Assembly (NCBI GenBank): GCA_963751835.1
Contig: CAVVWD010000022.1
Location: forward strand, 234,942 to 298,941
Direction of reading: 5' to 3'
Origin: JACVRW01 sp963751835
GTDB taxonomy: Bacteria > Actinomycetota > Thermoleophilia > Solirubrobacterales > Thermoleophilaceae
Length of the DNA: 64,000 nt
Numbering within the stretch: the stretch's first letter is position 1; every line of letters starts with the position of its first letter. The notes under the pieces were generated by a model that was not told where the DNA came from, did not search any database, and was given only the letters and a program-made list of their open reading frames with translations. Shown in pieces: positions 53,404 through 61,400 of the stretch. A program made the position numbers and the translations under genes.

Positions 53404-53894
53404 TACCCGCCGCCGGAGCTGGCCGAATGGCGGGTGACCTGCGCCCCCGCGGAGGACACCGCCCACCAGCTCGCGCCGAAGGCCTTCAAACCCTCGCCGT
53501 TCGTGTCGCCCGGCTTCGTGTCCTGCGCGAATCCGTAGAGCGGGTGGCCGTTGTAGGTGACCTGTCGCGATCCGTCGCGGCGCCTCGTGGTTCCGATCAT
53601 CGAGGCCCGCGCGCCGCGACCGGCCGTTGGCTTACCGCCTGGCCGAAGCGGGGGCCAGAACTTGGCGCACTGGCCGTAGCACGTGCTCTTCGCGCCCGTG
53701 TCCTTCTTGAACAGGTAGAGCGTGTGGCCGCGCGAGTCGACCAGGATCCTGCCCAGGTCGCTGTTCGCGACCTTGACCGTCGCCGTCCTCGAGCTCGTGG
53801 CCTCCGGGGAAGCCGTCGCCGCTCCGGCCGCGACGGCGAGAACGGCTGCGGCCGCGGCGAATAACGGCAGCGCTTTGCTCCGAATCATGCGCAC
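53400..53894 (-). CDS. COG4315-type secreted protein
   Basis: A 164-residue paralog of the lipoprotein at 49821. It has a signal peptide (PLFAAAAAVLAVAAGAATA) instead of a lipobox, so it is probably released. Both secreted repeats are present: ILVDSRGHTLYLFKKDTG and VTYNGHPLYGFAQD, with TCYGQCAKFWPPLRP between. Leader motif copy 5 lies 52 nt upstream. Confidence 0.87.
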   Translation of the reverse strand: MRMIRSKALPLFAAAAAVLAVAAGAATASPEATSSRTATVKVANSDLGRILVDSRGHTLYLFKKDTGAKSTCYGQCAKFWPPLRPGGKPTAGRGARASMIGTTRRRDGSRQVTYNGHPLYGFAQDTKPGDTNGEGLKAFGASWWAVSSAGAQVTRHSASSGGGY

Positions 53895-53946
53895 TCCTCT
53901 GAGTGGGGTTCATGGAGCTCACAAGGGTCCCGCGCGCGGCCCCGGC

Positions 53947-53975
53947 TGTCGTCGGCTTGGCGGGGACACTTTGAG
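53947..53975 (-). promoter_or_regulatory. Leader motif copy 5 (upstream of COG4315 gene)
   Basis: Minus strand: CAAAGTGTCCCCGCC then CCGACGACAG. Paired back-to-back with copy 6. Confidence 0.48.
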
Positions 53976-54000
53976 CCGCGCTACTACCCCTGTGGGAGGA

Positions 54001-54031
54001 CGCGAAAGGGTCGCCCCGGGGCCGACGACAA
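54001..54031 (+). promoter_or_regulatory. Leader motif copy 6 (upstream of amidotransferase)
   Basis: Plus strand: CGCGAAAGGGTCGCCCC then GGCCGACGACAA, the best consensus copy; GTCG-CCCC pairs with GGGG-CGAC. Ends 79 nt before the next ATG (54111). Confidence 0.52.
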
Positions 54032-54110
54032 CCACGGCAGGAGTCCACAGCGCCCGGAAGGCACGCCCAAGCGAACGGCCTGCGTCACACCGAGCGCTTA
54101 CGATCGTGCG

Positions 54111-55034
54111 ATGTGCCGCGTGCTCGCGTATCTCGGTGAGCCGATCTCCTTGACGCACGTGCTGTTCGATACCGACAGCTCGCTCGTTCGCCAGTCCTAC
54201 AGCCCCCGGATGATGGAGACCTTCCGGAACCTGGCCGGCTTTGGCATGGCCGCCTGGGATCCGCGCTCGACCAATGCCGACGAGCCCTTCACCTATCGCG
54301 CGACCACGCTTCCCGGCTTCGATCGCAACCTCCGTAACCTCGCCGGCAAGCTCGCGCCGACCTGCCTCGTCGCCCACGTCCGGGGCGTCACCGATGCCGA
54401 GCACGAGACCGTCGCCGAGGCCAACCTGCACCCGTTCCACTTCGGCGACACGCGCATCGCTCTCGCCCACAACGGCCATCTGCGCGAGTTCGGGCAGATG
54501 CGCTACGACCTCATTGCGCACATCCGGCCCGACGTCGCCCAGAAGATCTCTGGGCGAACCGACTCCGAGTGGATCTACGCCCTGGTGCTCTCCCAGCTCG
54601 ACGACCCCTACGCCGAACCGGAGACCCGCGAGCTCGCCAACGCCGTGGCCGCCGCGCTCCGCGTCTTGCGCGAGGTCCGCACCGAGCACGGCATCGATAC
54701 CTCGTCCCCGGTGAACCTGTTCCTGGTGACGGGCAACTCGCTCGTCGCCACCCGTTTCTCATTCGACTACGGCTGGTACCCCGACGAGGACGCCATGCTC
54801 GAGACGGACCTGCCGTACTGCAGCCTCTGGTACACGGCCGGCGGGGCCTACGTGCAAGACGACAACGGCGGGTCGGCGATGGCCGCGAGCGATGTTCTCC
54901 GCTCGCTTCTGATCGCCTCGGAGCCACTCACGGTCGACACGTCCACGTGGCTCGAGGTTCCGGAGTACTCGATGATCACGGCGGCGATCGGTCCCAACGG
55001 TCTCGACTTTGAGACGCGCGACCTCGATGTCTGA
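54111..55034 (+). CDS. Class II glutamine amidotransferase (YafJ/EgtC-like)
   Basis: A 307-residue Ntn-hydrolase. The initiator Met is followed by the catalytic Cys (MCRVLAYLGEPISL); also FGMAAW, LVAHVRG, NLHPFHFG and LAHNGHL, as in the GlxB/YafJ group. It should release ammonia from glutamine for an unknown acceptor. The stop overlaps the cyclic-nucleotide-domain gene. Confidence 0.87.
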   Translation: MCRVLAYLGEPISLTHVLFDTDSSLVRQSYSPRMMETFRNLAGFGMAAWDPRSTNADEPFTYRATTLPGFDRNLRNLAGKLAPTCLVAHVRGVTDAEHETVAEANLHPFHFGDTRIALAHNGHLREFGQMRYDLIAHIRPDVAQKISGRTDSEWIYALVLSQLDDPYAEPETRELANAVAAALRVLREVRTEHGIDTSSPVNLFLVTGNSLVATRFSFDYGWYPDEDAMLETDLPYCSLWYTAGGAYVQDDNGGSAMAASDVLRSLLIASEPLTVDTSTWLEVPEYSMITAAIGPNGLDFETRDLDV

Positions 55035-55989
55035 CGGAGCTGTCGCCTTCCTCGCCACGGTCCCGCTCCTCGAAGGAATCCCAGAGCCGGAGCTCGCCGA
55101 GCTCGCACGCGTCCTGCGCCGCCGCGACGTGCCGGCGGGCGAGATCCTGTGGCGCGAGGGAGACGAGGCAGCGGACATGCTCCTGATCGTCGACGGGCAG
55201 GTGTCGGTCTCACTGCGGCTGCCGGGGGACCGGGGGGTCGAGGTGGCCGCGATGGGGCGGGGGGAGGCGCTTGGGGAGGTCCCCCTGCTCGACGGCGGGC
55301 AGCACTCGGCGACCGCGCGCGTGACCGAGCCGGCGAGCCTGCTGTCGCTCAGCCGCGCGGACTTTGCCGCCCTCGTCTCACGGCACCATCCGACGGCGTT
55401 CGCGCTCAAGCGGGCCATCGCCCGCGTCGCCTGCGGGCGTTTGCGCGCGCAGCTCGCGGCCCTCGCGCGGTCGCTCGGGGGCGGGCCCGCCGGCGCCCCG
55501 GCGGCCGACGCCGCCGAGGAGCTCGAGTTCTGCGGGCCGCCGGACAGCAGATACCTGCGCCGGCTCGCGAACTTCCGCGCCTTCGACTCGCTGGCCCTTT
55601 GGGGATTCCTGACTGCGGGCCGCTTCGCCCGCTGCCCGCCGGGGCGCACGCTGGTCGCGGAAGGGGCGCCTTCGACCGGCTGTTACCTGACGATCAACGG
55701 CGCGGTCGAGAAGGTGATCGCTCGCGGCGAGCGCCGCATCCGTGTGGGACTGGCAGGGCCCGGACAGGCGTTCGGGTACGAGGGCCTGATCGACGGCGGC
55801 CTCGCCCCGTTGACCGCGACCACTCGCGAGCGGACGCTCCTCCTGCTCCTGCCGCAAGCCGCCTTCGAGCGGCTATTCAACGGCGAGGAGTCCGAGTCCC
55901 ACGTGTTCCTCGACGTGATCGACCGTGAGCTTATGGCGGCCCTGCGGCAGGTGCTGCGCCCGCAGGCCCGTCTGGCGGCCAGCGTCTAG
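55027..55989 (+). CDS. Protein with two cyclic-nucleotide-binding domains
   Basis: A 320-residue protein made of two CRP-like sensor barrels: first with GEILWREGDEAADMLLIVDG and GRGEALGEVPLLDGGQHSATA (phosphate-cassette-like GE...RSA variant) at about 35-100, second with GRTLVAEGAPSTGCYLTING. There is no HTH domain, so it is not a classical Crp regulator. It may sense cNMP and act on partners such as the amidotransferase with which it overlaps (inference). Confidence 0.82.
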   Translation: MSDGAVAFLATVPLLEGIPEPELAELARVLRRRDVPAGEILWREGDEAADMLLIVDGQVSVSLRLPGDRGVEVAAMGRGEALGEVPLLDGGQHSATARVTEPASLLSLSRADFAALVSRHHPTAFALKRAIARVACGRLRAQLAALARSLGGGPAGAPAADAAEELEFCGPPDSRYLRRLANFRAFDSLALWGFLTAGRFARCPPGRTLVAEGAPSTGCYLTINGAVEKVIARGERRIRVGLAGPGQAFGYEGLIDGGLAPLTATTRERTLLLLLPQAAFERLFNGEESESHVFLDVIDRELMAALRQVLRPQARLAASV

Positions 55990-57470
55990 CAGGCCAGCCT
56001 CGGCGGGAGATCCGCCGGCACGTCGGTCAGGTCGCGGAATTCCGTCGCGAAGGCCATGAACCTGTAGACGTCCGCGAAGTTGGTCGCGAGTCCGAGCGAC
56101 GCCCGGACCGCCCCGCCGGTGGGCATCCCGATGACCCCGATGTAGTCGTCGAGGATCATCCCGTCCTCGAACTCCGCCTTCATCAGCGAGTCGGAGAGCG
56201 AGAACGCGGCCTCCCCGGCGCCCGGGTTGCAAAAGCATCCCGTCCGGACGGAGATGCTGTGCGCCGCTGCGACGATGTCCACGAAGCGCTCGTCGACCAC
56301 CCGCCCGTCCGGGTGCAGGAAGTTGAACGCGATCGTGCCACCGCGGCGGTCCCACGTCGCCGGCCCGTAGACGCGGATCGCCGGGCTGCCGTTCGAGTGC
56401 TCCAACCGCTGCAGCGCCTCGAGGAGCCAGGTCCCGAGCCCCTCGACTCGCCGCGAAATCGTGCCGATGCCGATTCGCTCGATGTGGCGCACGCCGATCT
56501 CGACGGCCGGAATCCCCAGGTAATCGACCGTGCCGTCCTCGAACAGCGCGTGGCCAGACTGCGGCACGACCAGGTCGCCCTGGACGTTCGCGGCCACCAC
56601 GGTGCCGCCGCTGAACCACGGCCGCTGCAGACGCTCGACCGTCCGGCGCCGCGCGATCAAGGCGCCCAGGCCGGTGGGGTAGCCGAACATCTTGTAGAAC
56701 GAGACGGCGACGAAGTCCGGCTCCCACATCGACAGGTCGAGCCGGCTGGTCGGCGCGAACGCGGCGCAGTCGAGGAGCACGTCCCAGTCCTGCTTGTGCG
56801 CCAGCTCGATCCACTCCAGCGGGTGCTTGACACCGGAGAAGTTCGACTGCGCCGGGTAGGCGAACAGATTGTGGCCGTCCGCGGCAGCGTGGTCGAGGTG
56901 GTCCTCGAGCACGGCCTCGGCCACGCGGAGATCCGGCACCTCGAGCGGCACGTACGCCGCCCGTGCTCCCTTCGCCCGGGCGAATTCGCGGATGCCGTTG
57001 ACCGAGTTGTGGTTGTCGAACGTCGCCAGGAACCGGCCCCGTGGCCCGAACGGGTAGGCCTCGCCTACGAGCCGCAATGCGCCTGTGGCGTTGGGGGTGA
57101 AGATGCAGGCGTACTCGTTCTCGGGCGCGTTGAAGTAGCGCAGCACCGCCGCGCGCGCCCGCTCCACCAGGCCGGTCGCTGCCGAAGAGGTCGGGTTGGC
57201 CGAGTGCGGGTTGCCGTAGACGCCGTCGCCCAGCATGCGCAGGTGCTCCTCGACCTGGGACTGCGCATAGAGGCTCCCGCCGGTGTAGTCGAGGTAGACG
57301 TCGCCGCCGGCATCGAGGCGTCCGTACTCGGTCGCGCGGAGCTTGTCGAGGATGGCCGTCTCGCCGAACGCCGGATTCGCGTCGAGGAAGGCGGCCTCGG
57401 CGCTGGCGCGCCCCGCCGGCTCGAACCGTTCCTGCCCAGCCGCGCCCGGCCTCTCGCGCAGCGTCGCCAT
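55986..57470 (-). CDS. Class V aminotransferase, Moco-sulfurase-like
   Basis: A 494-residue PLP enzyme: VYLDYTGGSLYAQSQVE, YGNPHSANPTSS, FTPNATGALRLVGEAYPF, FDNHNSVNGIREFA and VSFYKMFGYPTGLGALI with the PLP Lys. SVRTGCFCNPGAGE supplies candidate sulfur-carrying Cys residues. These match the NifS-like domain of molybdenum cofactor sulfurase. Start at 57470 overlaps the DUF4395 stop (ATGA). Confidence 0.87.
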   Translation of the reverse strand: MATLRERPGAAGQERFEPAGRASAEAAFLDANPAFGETAILDKLRATEYGRLDAGGDVYLDYTGGSLYAQSQVEEHLRMLGDGVYGNPHSANPTSSAATGLVERARAAVLRYFNAPENEYACIFTPNATGALRLVGEAYPFGPRGRFLATFDNHNSVNGIREFARAKGARAAYVPLEVPDLRVAEAVLEDHLDHAAADGHNLFAYPAQSNFSGVKHPLEWIELAHKQDWDVLLDCAAFAPTSRLDLSMWEPDFVAVSFYKMFGYPTGLGALIARRRTVERLQRPWFSGGTVVAANVQGDLVVPQSGHALFEDGTVDYLGIPAVEIGVRHIERIGIGTISRRVEGLGTWLLEALQRLEHSNGSPAIRVYGPATWDRRGGTIAFNFLHPDGRVVDERFVDIVAAAHSISVRTGCFCNPGAGEAAFSLSDSLMKAEFEDGMILDDYIGVIGMPTGGAVRASLGLATNFADVYRFMAFATEFRDLTDVPADLPPRLAC

Positions 57471-58027
57471 CACGCCGCCGCGCGCTCGGGCAGCTCGCAC
57501 TCACCGTGAGCGCACAGCTCGAACGCGGGATCCGCGGTCGCCCAGCCGCGTCGCACGAGCAGGCCGTGGATCTTGCACCCGAGGCACAGGCCAAGGACCG
57601 ACTCCATCCACATCAAGGTCAGGCAGATGGCGCAGATCGTCCGGGGGAGCATGCCGCGCACGCCGCTGTTGGTGATGATCATCATCGAGAAGGCCAAGCC
57701 GAGGCCGAGTGTCCACGCGAACCGCTTGGGCTTCGCGGAAACCCAATCCGGCGGCCGGCGGAGCATCATAGCCCGCGCAATGAGACCCATGGGGCTGTAC
57801 CGCAGACCGGCTGTCAGCCGGGTGAGGAACTCGACGAAGAACAGCGTCGAGACGACCTCCAGCGGGACGTATTGCGCGTCGAAGTAGGCGTAGCTGAAGG
57901 CCACCGCGCCCACGACCATGGTAAGTCCGGCCGCGGCGCGGACCTCGTTCTCATTGAACACGGCGGCGTGCAATTCACGGCCTTCCGCTGTCAGGCCGGA
58001 GATGCGCTGACCGAAGCTGATTTCCAT
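57470..58027 (-). CDS. DUF4395 membrane protein
   Basis: A 185-residue four-helix membrane protein ending in ESVLGLCLGCKIHGLL with a Cys-x2-Cys motif typical of DUF4395, and a C-terminal Cys pair (CAHGEC). DUF4395 proteins often accompany sulfurtransferases or thioredoxin-like genes, which fits the NifS-like gene coupled to it. Transport or redox handling of sulfur is inference. Confidence 0.82.
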   Translation of the reverse strand: MEISFGQRISGLTAEGRELHAAVFNENEVRAAAGLTMVVGAVAFSYAYFDAQYVPLEVVSTLFFVEFLTRLTAGLRYSPMGLIARAMMLRRPPDWVSAKPKRFAWTLGLGLAFSMMIITNSGVRGMLPRTICAICLTLMWMESVLGLCLGCKIHGLLVRRGWATADPAFELCAHGECELPERAAA

Positions 58028-58035
58028 GCGTCCCC

Positions 58036-58221
58036 CTAACGAGGAGCGGGCTGCTCCTCATCGGTTGAGCTCGGGATCCCGAGCAGTCCGTCGAGCGCCA
58101 CGATCAATCCGAGCCAGCCCAGGAACGGCTGGGGCTGATCCGTCCCGTTGCCGGCGCGGCCGCTGATCTCGTCGCCGTCGAGGTGGACGTCGATCGCGAT
58201 ATGCCTGGTTTGGACGCTCAC
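58036..58221 (-). CDS. Small conserved-looking protein
   Basis: A 61-residue protein: QTRHIAIDVHLDGDEISGR then PQPFLGWLGLIVALDGLLG. The pattern of a polar strand followed by F-x-GW-x2-L is that of short actinobacterial proteins of unknown function. GTG start at 58221; it ends 8 nt before DUF4395 and probably belongs to its operon. Confidence 0.6.
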   Translation of the reverse strand: MSVQTRHIAIDVHLDGDEISGRAGNGTDQPQPFLGWLGLIVALDGLLGIPSSTDEEQPAPR

Positions 58222-58301
58222 AGCCAGAGCATCCAGCGCCCGGGCTCATGGCACATCGTGGCGACCCCCAGACTTGACCCCAGTTTCTGGGGAACGACCC
58301 C

Positions 58302-61139
58302 CTACTCGGCGAGCGCCTCCGGCAGGCCGGCCCGATTCCGGACGCCGAGCTTGCGGTAGATGCTGGTGAGGTGGACCTCGACTGTCTTCGGGGTCACGTA
58401 CAGCTCATGGGCGATGTCGCGGTTGCTCTGACCCGCCGCAGCGAGGTCGGCCACCCGCCGCTCACTCGGGGTCAGCGACTCCAGGCCGGTGAGCGCCTCG
58501 CGCCTCGGCCGGCCTCCGGCGGCGTAGAGCTCGGCCCGCGCATGCTCCGCCAGCGGCTGCGCACCGCAGTGGCCGGCAATCTCGAACGCGTCCCGCAGCG
58601 GCGCCCGGGCATCCGACGGCTTCCGCGCAAGCCGCAGTCCGCTCCCGAGCGCCGTGAGCGCCTTCGCGTGCTCCAGACGCGCCGGGGACGCAGCGGCGAT
58701 CTCCACCGCCTCGTTCAGAAGGTCGAGCCCGTCCCGGCGTCGCATCGTGCCGAGCAGCCGCAGTGTCCGCGCGAGCGCTCCCGGGGCGCCCCAGCGGCGC
58801 GCCTGGACGAGCTCCTCGTCGAGGACGGCCAGCGCCTCGTCGCGCCGCTCGAGCCCGTCCAGCGCCTGAGCCTTCAGCGACCGCCAGGGAGCCCACGCCA
58901 CGTTCTCCACGCTTCCAAGCCGTTCGCGATAGAGATTGGTTTCGGCGAGCGCCCGCGCCCAGTCGCCTTCGGCGAGGGACAGCTCGATCGTGCTGCGGCG
59001 CACCAGCGCATCACCATCGGAGCCAGGCGTCGGCGGCGGGCAGCCCGTCAGTGCGGCGCGGGCGCCCTCGAGCTCGCCGCGCTCGATCAGCGCGCGCGAG
59101 AGAAACCCCACCGCGTATGCCTTGCCCGCACCGTTCTGCTCCCCCATCAGGCCGATGCCCTCGATCGCTTGGCGGAGCGCGTCCTCGGCCTCCGTGAGCT
59201 CGCCTCGCTCGAGCCAGGCCCACCCTCGCCAGACACTCACGCTGGAGACCACGATCAGCGAGCCCGACCTCTGGCGAGCCGAGCTCATCGCAGCTTCGCC
59301 CACCCGCAGCACCTCGTCGCGATCGGCGAGCACGAGCACCCCGGTGGGGACCAGAGTCATGAAACCGGGGTCCAGGGCGATCAGCCTGCCGTCGGCAAGC
59401 ACGGCGAGGGCCAGCTCGGCGCACTCCTCGGCACTGCCGCCCCGCAGCGCCCAGTCCCATGCGGCGACGCCGTTCAGCATGGCGGAGCCGAGCCCCTTCC
59501 CGAGCCCCGCGGCCCGGGCCTGCGCGAGCCGCTCCGTGGCGTCCGGTAGATCTGCGCCGAACGCCGCGGTGTACAGCTCGACCGCCTCGAGTGCCTTCCG
59601 CGGACCGCCCTGCTCGGCCGGGATGTCCGCCAGCGCCCGCTGCACCACCCTGGCCGCCTCCTGCGGAGGACCGGTGAAGAGCAGCATCCGCCCGAGGATC
59701 GCGGCGGCATCCGCACGGGCCTGCGGCTCCACCAGATGATCGTTCACCTGGCTGATGTGCTCCACGGCCGCCGTCGCGTTCACGTACCCTTCGACCAACC
59801 CGAGCTCCAGCAGCAACTGCTCGCGCTGCTCGGCCGGCGGCGGCTCCTCGAGTGCGCGCTGCAGATAAGACGCCGCACTCTCGGGCGCGTGGCCGCGCGC
59901 CGTCTGCGCCGCCTCGCTGAGCAGTTCCACCACCCAGAGCTCGCCGCGGCGGGGGACCGCCAGCAGCTGCGCCGCCACCAGCTCGGGCGCCGCCCCGAGG
60001 TCCATCAGCAGCTTCGCCGCTCGTTCGTGCAGCAGCTCGCGCTCCGCCGCAGCAAGCTCGTGGTAGACGGCGTCGCGGACCAGCGGATGCACGAAGCCGA
60101 GCGGCGGCTCGGCCCGCAGGATCTCCGCTCCGGCGAGGGCACGAGCGGCATCCGCCACGCGCTGCTCGTCGAGCTCGGCCAGCGTCGCGACCGCCGGCAG
60201 CCCTGCGCCCTCGCCGAGGATCGCGACCGCGCGCGCGACCGGAATGGCGTCGGACGGGAGCCTTGCCAGTCTCAGCAGCACAGTGCGCGAGACCGCGCGC
60301 GGGCCGACATCGCGGATCACGTCGGCGTGCGCCCGGTCAGGCTGCACGCCCTCGGCCTGAAGCGTCTTGAGTAGCTCGCGCAGGAGCAGTGGATTGCCGC
60401 CGGTCGCCTCGTGGCACGCGGCGCAGAAGGCCTGCTCGGCGGCAGCTCCCAGGCGCTCGCGCACGAGCTCGGCGACGGCGGCCTCGCTCAGCTCGGACGG
60501 CCGGATCGAGACCGCCACCGGATCGTCCGCGATCTCCGCCAGCAGCCTGGAGTCGGGGCGCTGCTCGGCTGTGCGCGCAGCCGCCGCCACGAGCACGGGC
60601 AGGCCCTCCAGCCTGCGCTCGAGGTACGCGACGAAGCGCAGCGACGCCTGGTCGCACCAGTGCAGATCATCGATCAGGAGCAGCAGCGGCCCCTCCGCGG
60701 CGATGTTCGCCGTGAGCCAGAACAGGCCGTACAGAACTCCGAAGGAGACGTCGGGCGCGGGGTCCCCGCCGGCAGGTGGCTCGAACACCCGAGCTGCGGG
60801 CTCTGCGTGTCCGGTCAGCCACCGTGCGCGCTCATCCGGGCCGACCAGGAGAGGGTCGAACAGCTGCCGCACCACGCCGAACGGCAGCTCCCGCTCGAGG
60901 TCGCTCCCGCGGGCCGCGAGCACGCGGAATCCCGCCGCGTTCGCCGCTTCACGAGTCGCTGCGAGCAGACGGCTCTTTCCGATTCCCGCCTGTCCCTCGA
61001 CAAAGGCGAGGGCTGGATCCTCCTCGAGCGCGCGCTGTATCAGATCCTCGAGAACACCCAGCTCGCGGTCGCGCTCGAGCAGCGAGCTCTCGCCGCCGGG
61101 CGGCGATGCCGCAGCCCCGACGCGCCTGTCGATCGCCAC
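58302..61139 (-). CDS. LuxR-family ATP-binding transcriptional regulator
   Basis: A 945-residue MalT-like/AAA regulator. Walker A GQAGIGKS at 49-56, Walker B-like LLLLIDDLHWCD, a long TPR-like middle (many AL-x-LG helices), and a C-terminal LuxR HTH: LTPSERRVADLAAAGQSNRDI and VHLTSIYRKLGVRNRAGL. Such proteins respond to metabolic or stress signals; the target is unknown. It is followed upstream by DUF1059. Confidence 0.93.
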   Translation of the reverse strand: MAIDRRVGAAASPPGGESSLLERDRELGVLEDLIQRALEEDPALAFVEGQAGIGKSRLLAATREAANAAGFRVLAARGSDLERELPFGVVRQLFDPLLVGPDERARWLTGHAEPAARVFEPPAGGDPAPDVSFGVLYGLFWLTANIAAEGPLLLLIDDLHWCDQASLRFVAYLERRLEGLPVLVAAAARTAEQRPDSRLLAEIADDPVAVSIRPSELSEAAVAELVRERLGAAAEQAFCAACHEATGGNPLLLRELLKTLQAEGVQPDRAHADVIRDVGPRAVSRTVLLRLARLPSDAIPVARAVAILGEGAGLPAVATLAELDEQRVADAARALAGAEILRAEPPLGFVHPLVRDAVYHELAAAERELLHERAAKLLMDLGAAPELVAAQLLAVPRRGELWVVELLSEAAQTARGHAPESAASYLQRALEEPPPAEQREQLLLELGLVEGYVNATAAVEHISQVNDHLVEPQARADAAAILGRMLLFTGPPQEAARVVQRALADIPAEQGGPRKALEAVELYTAAFGADLPDATERLAQARAAGLGKGLGSAMLNGVAAWDWALRGGSAEECAELALAVLADGRLIALDPGFMTLVPTGVLVLADRDEVLRVGEAAMSSARQRSGSLIVVSSVSVWRGWAWLERGELTEAEDALRQAIEGIGLMGEQNGAGKAYAVGFLSRALIERGELEGARAALTGCPPPTPGSDGDALVRRSTIELSLAEGDWARALAETNLYRERLGSVENVAWAPWRSLKAQALDGLERRDEALAVLDEELVQARRWGAPGALARTLRLLGTMRRRDGLDLLNEAVEIAAASPARLEHAKALTALGSGLRLARKPSDARAPLRDAFEIAGHCGAQPLAEHARAELYAAGGRPRREALTGLESLTPSERRVADLAAAGQSNRDIAHELYVTPKTVEVHLTSIYRKLGVRNRAGLPEALAE

Positions 61140-61150
61140 CGGCTCCCCCG

Positions 61151-61333
61151 CTACGACGGCTCCCGCTCGGAAATTCCCGCGCGGATCTTGTCGACTACCT
61201 CGGGGGGAACCTCGTCCATACCGTGCTCGTCGCGCGCATGCACAGCCAACTGCTGGAGGATCTCGTCATTGGACTCGCCCCGGAAGGTGGCCCAGCATCC
61301 AGGGACCAGCTCGCCGCAGCTGAACTCCTTCAC
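61151..61333 (-). CDS. DUF1059 family protein
   Basis: A 60-residue protein with the family pattern KEFSCGELVPGCWATFRGES, ILQQLAVHARDEHGM and VPPEVVDKIRAGI. Two conserved Cys may bind metal. A strong GAAAGGAGG precedes the GTG at 61333. It lies 11 nt before the LuxR regulator, likely one operon. Function unknown. Confidence 0.8.
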   Translation of the reverse strand: MKEFSCGELVPGCWATFRGESNDEILQQLAVHARDEHGMDEVPPEVVDKIRAGISEREPS

Positions 61334-61400
61334 TGCGCACCTCCTTTCTCGTGCGGAGGCTAACCGGTCCGCCCGCCGCGGCCGAAAGCCCGCGACGAGC

